DNA of 64,000 bases from NCBI GenBank assembly GCA_963837695.1, contig CAWINZ010000005.1, positions 992,001-1,056,000 on the forward strand, given 5' to 3'. The position numbers were made by a program, and so were the translations under genes. Source of the stretch: VRUE01 sp963837695. GTDB taxonomy: Bacteria > Actinomycetota > Thermoleophilia > Solirubrobacterales > 70-9. The notes beneath the pieces were generated by a model that was given only the letters and a program-made list of their open reading frames with translations, did not search any database and was not told the origin of the DNA. Positions 60,312-64,000 of the stretch are shown here, in pieces; the stretch's first letter is position 1; each line of letters begins with the position of its first letter.

Positions 60312-61044
60312 TCTGTTCCCGGATCCGCTCCAGCGCCCGCCGCAGGATGCGCGAGACGTGCATCTGCGAGTGACCGATCTGCTCGGCGATCTGCGACTGG
60401 GTCATGTCCTCGGCGAAGCGCAGGCGCAGCACCAGGCGCTCGCGCTCGTCCAGATGGGGCAGCGCCGCGTCGAGGGCGATCCGGCCCTCGACCAGCTCGA
60501 AGCCCGCGTCCTCCTCGCCGATCCACTCGGTCGGGGCCGACTCCCCCGAGTCCTCGGAGCCCGCCGGCCGGTCGAGTGAGAGCGGCCGGCGGTTGTGGTT
60601 TGCCTCCATCACTTCGAGCACGTCGGTCTGCTCCACCTCCAGCCGCGCGGCGATCTCGCCGACCGTGGGCGAGCGCTGCAGCCGCTTGGTCAGCTCGGTG
60701 ATCGCTTTGTCGACTTCGGCCATGCGGTCGTGCAGGCCGCGCGGCACGCGCACGGTCCAGACCCGATCTCTGAAGTGGCGTTTGAGCTCGCCGAGGATCG
60801 TCGGCGAGGCGAAGGCGGTGAAGGGGATACCGCGCTCGGGGTCGAAGCGGTCGACGGCATTCAGCAGGCCGAGGTTGGCCACCTGAAGCAGATCGTCGAA
60901 GGACTCGCTTGCTCCCCGGTAGCGCAGCGCCAGCCGCTTGGCGAACGGCATGTTGCGCCGCACGAGCTCGTCACGGATAGCGGGATCGCGACTCTCCGCA
61001 AAGCGCCGCCACAGCTCATCGTCTTTTTGCAGCTTCGATTCCAT
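60286..61044 (-). CDS. RNA polymerase sigma factor, SigB/SigF/SigG type
   Basis: 252 residues. Region 2 (RNMPFAKRLALRYRGASESF, DDLLQVANLGLLNAVDRFDP, FTAFASPTILGELKRHFRD), region 3 (PTVGEIAARLEVEQTDVLEV) and region 4 (LRLRFAEDMTQSQIAEQIGH). Sigma of this type runs the general stress response under partner switching. Its phosphatase, antagonist and anti-sigma genes are all within 4 kb. Confidence 0.93.
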   Translation of the reverse strand: MESKLQKDDELWRRFAESRDPAIRDELVRRNMPFAKRLALRYRGASESFDDLLQVANLGLLNAVDRFDPERGIPFTAFASPTILGELKRHFRDRVWTVRVPRGLHDRMAEVDKAITELTKRLQRSPTVGEIAARLEVEQTDVLEVMEANHNRRPLSLDRPAGSEDSGESAPTEWIGEEDAGFELVEGRIALDAALPHLDERERLVLRLRFAEDMTQSQIAEQIGHSQMHVSRILRRALERIREQIREQRQSE

Positions 61045-61181
61045 AGCTCAACAGCCGGGCCGGTTCCCGAACCGATGCCGCCCTCGAGCCCTCGACGCGG
61101 ACCGTGCAGCCACTCTGAGGACAAGCTACCAAGCAGCTAGGCTCCCGCAGGACTTCCAATCGAAAACAAGGAGCTTCAAAG

Positions 61182-61781
61182 ATGGCTTTCTCGGTTCCCG
61201 ACCTTCCCTATGCCTACGACGCGCTCGAGCCCCACATCGACGAGGCGACGATGCGCGTCCATCACGACAAGCACCACCAGGCCTACGTCGACAAAGCAAA
61301 CGGCGCCCTGGAGGGGACCGAGTGGGCCGACCGCGACGTCGAGGACGTGCTGCGCAACCTCTCCAGCCTGCCTGGCGACAAGCAGGCGCCGGTTCGCAAC
61401 AACGCCGGCGGCCACTTCAACCACTCGCTCTTCTGGCAGATGCTCAGCCCCGACGGCGGCGGCGCGCCGAGCGGCGATCTGGCCGCGGCGATCGACGAGA
61501 CCTTTGGCTCACTCGACTCCTTCAAGGACGAGTTCAAAAAAGCCGGCATCGCTCGCTTCGGCTCCGGCTGGGCCTGGCTGGTCAAGGACAGCTCCGGGCT
61601 CGCGGTCGTCTCGACCCCGAACCAAGACTCGCCGGTCACCGACGGCAGCATCCCGCTGCTCGGCTGCGACGTCTGGGAGCACGCCTATTACCTCAAGTAC
61701 CAGAACAAACGCCCCGACTACATCGACGCCTTCTGGAACGTCGTGAACTGGAGCTACGTGGCGGAGAAGTTCGCCGAGTAG
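61182..61781 (+). CDS. sodA: Superoxide dismutase, Fe/Mn type
   Basis: 199 residues with AAGGAG before the ATG. VPDLPYAYDALEPHIDEATM start, metal ligands His27 (HHDKHHQAYV), His in NHSLFW, Asp and His in CDVWEHAYYLKYQ. Metal choice cannot be fixed from the visible residues. It lies beside the stress sigma gene, which transcribes away from it. Confidence 0.96.
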   Translation: MAFSVPDLPYAYDALEPHIDEATMRVHHDKHHQAYVDKANGALEGTEWADRDVEDVLRNLSSLPGDKQAPVRNNAGGHFNHSLFWQMLSPDGGGAPSGDLAAAIDETFGSLDSFKDEFKKAGIARFGSGWAWLVKDSSGLAVVSTPNQDSPVTDGSIPLLGCDVWEHAYYLKYQNKRPDYIDAFWNVVNWSYVAEKFAE

Positions 61782-61787
61782 CTCGCG

Positions 61788-63422
61788 CTAAGCGGGAACC
61801 GCGGGCCGCGCGGCCTCAGGAAGGTCGCGCGGCTCGGCCCCCTCCTTCGGCGGCACCTGGCTCATCGCGTGCTCGGCCAGGGCGGTGATCGTCAGGCTCG
61901 GGTTGACGCCGACGTTGGCGGGGATCGCCGCGCCGTCGCAGACCATCAGGTTCTCGTAGCCGAAGACGCGCTGGCGCGAGTCGACCACGCCGTCCTCAGG
62001 ACCGTGGCCGATCACCGCGCCGCCGAGGATGTGGGCGGTGGTCGGGATGTTGAACGCGGCCTCCGTGACCGAGCTCGTCGCGACCCCGCCGGTGCGCTTG
62101 GCGAGCCATTCGGCCGCCTGGTTGGCGGCCGGGATGAAGGTCGGGTTGGGCTTCTCGGGATCCTGCTCGGTCTGCAGCCGCACTTCGCCGTTGCGCCTCA
62201 GCTTCGGTCGCAGAGCGATCGCGTTGTCGAGCGTCTGCATCACCAGCAGGATGATCGTGCGGTGCGAGCTGCCCTTCGGCCAGATGATCTTGGCGAAGTC
62301 GCGCGGGTGGCGGAGGATCTGGCCGAGCAGCTTCAGCGGCCGCGTGACGCGGGTGCCGTCGCCGACCAGCAACGTGTTGAGCAGGCTCATCGAGTCCCCC
62401 GCCTCGCCGTAGGTGACGGTCTCGATGTGGGTGTGCGGATCGGGGTAGATGCTCGAGGTGATCGCGACCCGTTTGGTCAGGTCGTCGGGGTAGTCCTTCG
62501 GCACCCGGACGCCGAGGATGCTCTCGCTGTTGGTGCGGACCAGCTCGCCCAGGCGGGGGGAGATGCGCGGCAGGGAGCCGCCGAGGCGGCAGCGTTGCAG
62601 CAGCTTGTTGGTGCCGAGCGGGCCGGCGGCGACGATCACGCCGCGCGCCTTCAGCGTGCGCCGGCGGCGGCCGTGCAGCAGGCCGGAGCGCTCACTCGTG
62701 ACCGCGTAGCCGTCGCTGCCGTCGGCGGCCCCGAGCGGGCGGATGTCGGTGACCGTGCGCTCGGCCTGCACCTCGACACCGCGGTGCTCGGCCAGCCAGA
62801 GGTAGTTCTTGACCAGCGTGTTCTTGGCTCCGTGCGGGCAGCCGACCATGCAGCGCCCGCACTGCATGCAGCCGGTCCGCTCCGGTCCCTCGCCTTCGAA
62901 GAAGGGGTCGGACACCGTCTTCCCCGGGTTATCCAGGTAGACGCCGATCGGGGTCTTGCGGTAGGTGTCGGCGACGCCCAGCTCCTCGCCCAGCTCGCGC
63001 AGCAGCTGGTCGGCCGGGTCGTCCTTGTCGTGCACGACGACGCCGAGCATGCGCTGCGCGGTTTCGTAGTGGGGGGCGAGCCGCGCCTCCCAGCTCTCCA
63101 GGTCGGCCCACTGCGGGTCTTCGAAGAAGGGCGAGGGCGGGACGTAGAGCGTGTTGGCATAGCCGAGACTGCCGCCGCCGACGCCGGAGCCGCTGACCAC
63201 GGCGATGTCCTTGAAGATGCTCAGCCGGAAGATCCCCTTCATGCCCATCCGCGGCGCCCAGAAGTAGCGGCGGCTGTCCCCGGTCGAGCTGGGGAAATCA
63301 TCATCCCCAAAGCGCTTGCCGCACTCAAGCACGGCGACGTCGTAACCCTTTTCAGCTAAACGCAGAGCAGACACGCTGCCGCCGAACCCAGATCCAACGA
63401 CTATCCAGTCGTAGTCGTACAC
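61788..63422 (-). CDS. GMC-family oxidoreductase, cholesterol oxidase-like
   Basis: 544 residues from GTG 63422. FAD motif VVGSGFGGSVSALRLAEKGY at the N-terminus, VVSGSGVGGGSLGYANTL, and the C-terminal GMC part (HILGGAVIGHGPEDGVVDSR, CDGAAIPANVGVNPSLTITA). Near residue 185 a Cys cluster C-x2-C-x2-C-x3-C (GCMQCGRCMVGCPHGAKNT) is typical of this subfamily. Substrate may be a sterol or another alcohol. No signal peptide. Leaderless promoter. Confidence 0.88.
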   Translation of the reverse strand: MYDYDWIVVGSGFGGSVSALRLAEKGYDVAVLECGKRFGDDDFPSSTGDSRRYFWAPRMGMKGIFRLSIFKDIAVVSGSGVGGGSLGYANTLYVPPSPFFEDPQWADLESWEARLAPHYETAQRMLGVVVHDKDDPADQLLRELGEELGVADTYRKTPIGVYLDNPGKTVSDPFFEGEGPERTGCMQCGRCMVGCPHGAKNTLVKNYLWLAEHRGVEVQAERTVTDIRPLGAADGSDGYAVTSERSGLLHGRRRRTLKARGVIVAAGPLGTNKLLQRCRLGGSLPRISPRLGELVRTNSESILGVRVPKDYPDDLTKRVAITSSIYPDPHTHIETVTYGEAGDSMSLLNTLLVGDGTRVTRPLKLLGQILRHPRDFAKIIWPKGSSHRTIILLVMQTLDNAIALRPKLRRNGEVRLQTEQDPEKPNPTFIPAANQAAEWLAKRTGGVATSSVTEAAFNIPTTAHILGGAVIGHGPEDGVVDSRQRVFGYENLMVCDGAAIPANVGVNPSLTITALAEHAMSQVPPKEGAEPRDLPEAARPAVPA

Positions 63423-63428
63423 GGGGCA

Positions 63429-63434
63429 ACCTTA
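63429..63434 (-). promoter_or_regulatory. -10 box of a leaderless promoter (GMC oxidoreductase)
   Basis: TAAGGT on the minus strand, six bases before GTG 63422. It lies nine bases from element D1. Confidence 0.55.
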
Positions 63435-63443
63435 AACGCTTGT

Positions 63444-63522
63444 CCGCGGGTGGCGGGGGGTGACGGGGGGTTCGGACGGGTGAGTCCGCTAACCCCCCGT
63501 CACCCCCCGACAGGACCCGCGG
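63444..63522 (+). repeat. Palindromic element D1
   Basis: Outer ends CCGCGGGTGGC (63444-63454) and GACAGGACCCGCGG (63509-63522) pair over eight bases. Inside, arms GGGGGGTGACGGGGGGTT (63455-63472) and its complement (63491-63508) are a perfect 18-bp pair, with a small CGGAC/GTCCG hairpin as loop. The same outer ends, inverted, flank the elements in rpsE and rpsQ. It lies between rubredoxin and its downstream neighbour on the minus strand. Confidence 0.85.
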
Positions 63523-63531
63523 CCGAAAGCC

Positions 63532-63723
63532 CTAAGCCTCTCCGGGCTCGACGGGTCGAAAGTCAGTCGTCCTTGCTCCGCAGACGGGGCAGAACCAGTC
63601 GCTGGGGATGTCCTCGAAGGAGGTTCCGGGGGGGATGCCGCCGTCCGGATCGCCGATCGCCGGGTCGTAGATGAACCCGCAGCTCTCGCAGATCCAGAGC
63701 GTCGCCTCGGTCGTTGCACTCAT
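63532..63723 (-). CDS. Rubredoxin
   Basis: 63 residues from ATG 63723. Two Cys pairs (ICESCGFIYDP and FCPVCGARTTDF) bind one Fe, and IGDPDGGIPPGTSFEDIPSD is the usual linker. It carries single electrons, probably between a reductase and an oxygenase or oxidative-defence enzyme. Leaderless promoter. Confidence 0.95.
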   Translation of the reverse strand: MSATTEATLWICESCGFIYDPAIGDPDGGIPPGTSFEDIPSDWFCPVCGARTTDFRPVEPGEA

Positions 63724-63730
63724 GGTCGGA

Positions 63731-63736
63731 AGGTTA
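63731..63736 (-). promoter_or_regulatory. -10 box of a leaderless promoter (rubredoxin)
   Basis: TAACCT on the minus strand, seven bases before ATG 63723. Confidence 0.5.
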
Positions 63737-63765
63737 GAGCTTGGGGACGACTGCGGGGGCTCGGC

Positions 63766-64000
63766 CTATTTGTCGAAGCTGACCGAGACCGGCTCGCGGT
63801 CGGCTTTGTCCTCGATCTCGAAGTACTCGCGCGCCGTGAAGCCGCCCTGGTTGGCGATGATCGAGCCCGGGAACTGCTGGATCGAGGTGTTGTAGGACTG
63901 CACGTTGGAGTTGTAGATCCGCCGTGAGGCCTGGATTTCGTCCTCCAACTCGGAGAGGTTGCGGCTGAGCTGCTGGAAGTTCTCGGTGGCGCGCAGGGTC
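63766..64000 (-). CDS. lemA: LemA family protein (5' part off the window)
   Basis: The last 77 residues of the protein. ENFQQLSRNLSELEDEIQAS, RRIYNSNVQSYNTSIQQFPG and IIANQGGFTAREYFEI are the LemA C-terminal signature. LemA proteins have one N-terminal membrane helix and a helical bundle outside; their role is not well known. The frame runs to the window edge. Confidence 0.93.
   Translation of the reverse strand, partial: TLRATENFQQLSRNLSELEDEIQASRRIYNSNVQSYNTSIQQFPGSIIANQGGFTAREYFEIEDKADREPVSVSFDK

Overview
The window is a GC-rich chromosomal segment that most resembles a deep-branching actinobacterium of the Thermoleophilia/Solirubrobacterales type. This is inferred from the ribosomal gene order, the style of the secreted proteins with Cys-containing basic C-termini, zinc-type L33/L36/S14/S4, a SigB/SigF-type stress module, and widespread leaderless promoters of the form nAnnnT-N6-8-start. 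No rRNA gene, CRISPR array, IS transposase or recognisable prophage is present.

Layout. 1-3300: the 3' part of a collagen-like Gly-X-Thr protein and a secreted HExxH metalloprotease-like protein. 3390-14595: rpmG-secE-nusG-rplKA-rplJL-rpoBC. 14603-17756: a repeat element, a secreted repeat protein, a flavin monooxygenase, a small membrane protein and a HAD-like protein. 17886-23044: a split str locus, with rpsL-rpsG on the minus strand and fusA-tuf on the plus strand. 23198-40424: the S10-spc-alpha supercluster (rpsJ to rplQ) with secY, adk and map. infA is missing from its usual place, which holds an O-methyltransferase bracketed by two inverted palindromic repeats. 40557-51000: truA, ligA, surE, two small membrane proteins, a DacB-type carboxypeptidase, a patatin-like phospholipase, a long-chain acyl-CoA ligase, a DsbA-like protein and a beta-carbonic anhydrase. 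52030-54720: a small accessory island with two type II toxin-antitoxin modules, a 29-bp direct repeat and tRNA-Pro(CGG). 54719-61044: an unidentified protein, a ferritin-like protein, a YihY/BrkB protein, then a partner-switching stress module (GAF-PP2C phosphatase, STAS antagonist, double HATPase and a SigB/SigF-like sigma). 61182-64000: superoxide dismutase, a GMC oxidoreductase, rubredoxin and the C-terminal part of LemA.

The most unusual signal is a set of dispersed palindromic elements, in families called A, B, C and D here. Each family has a conserved core or conserved ends. The 18-30 bp arms are different at every locus, yet within each copy the two arms are nearly perfect complements. 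Two copies lie in frame inside ribosomal protein genes (rpsE and rpsQ), similar in kind to Rickettsia palindromic elements. One pair brackets the O-methyltransferase at the infA site, and another pair brackets truA. One copy sequesters the rpsE ribosome binding site. Two genes, adk and the PP2C phosphatase, have no ATG/GTG/TTG start where their conserved N-terminus begins and appear to start at ATA and ATC.

Functionally the region couples transcription (rpoA/B/C, nusG), translation (most ribosomal proteins, EF-G, EF-Tu) and secretion (secE, secY, map) with a general stress response circuit placed next to oxidative-defence genes.
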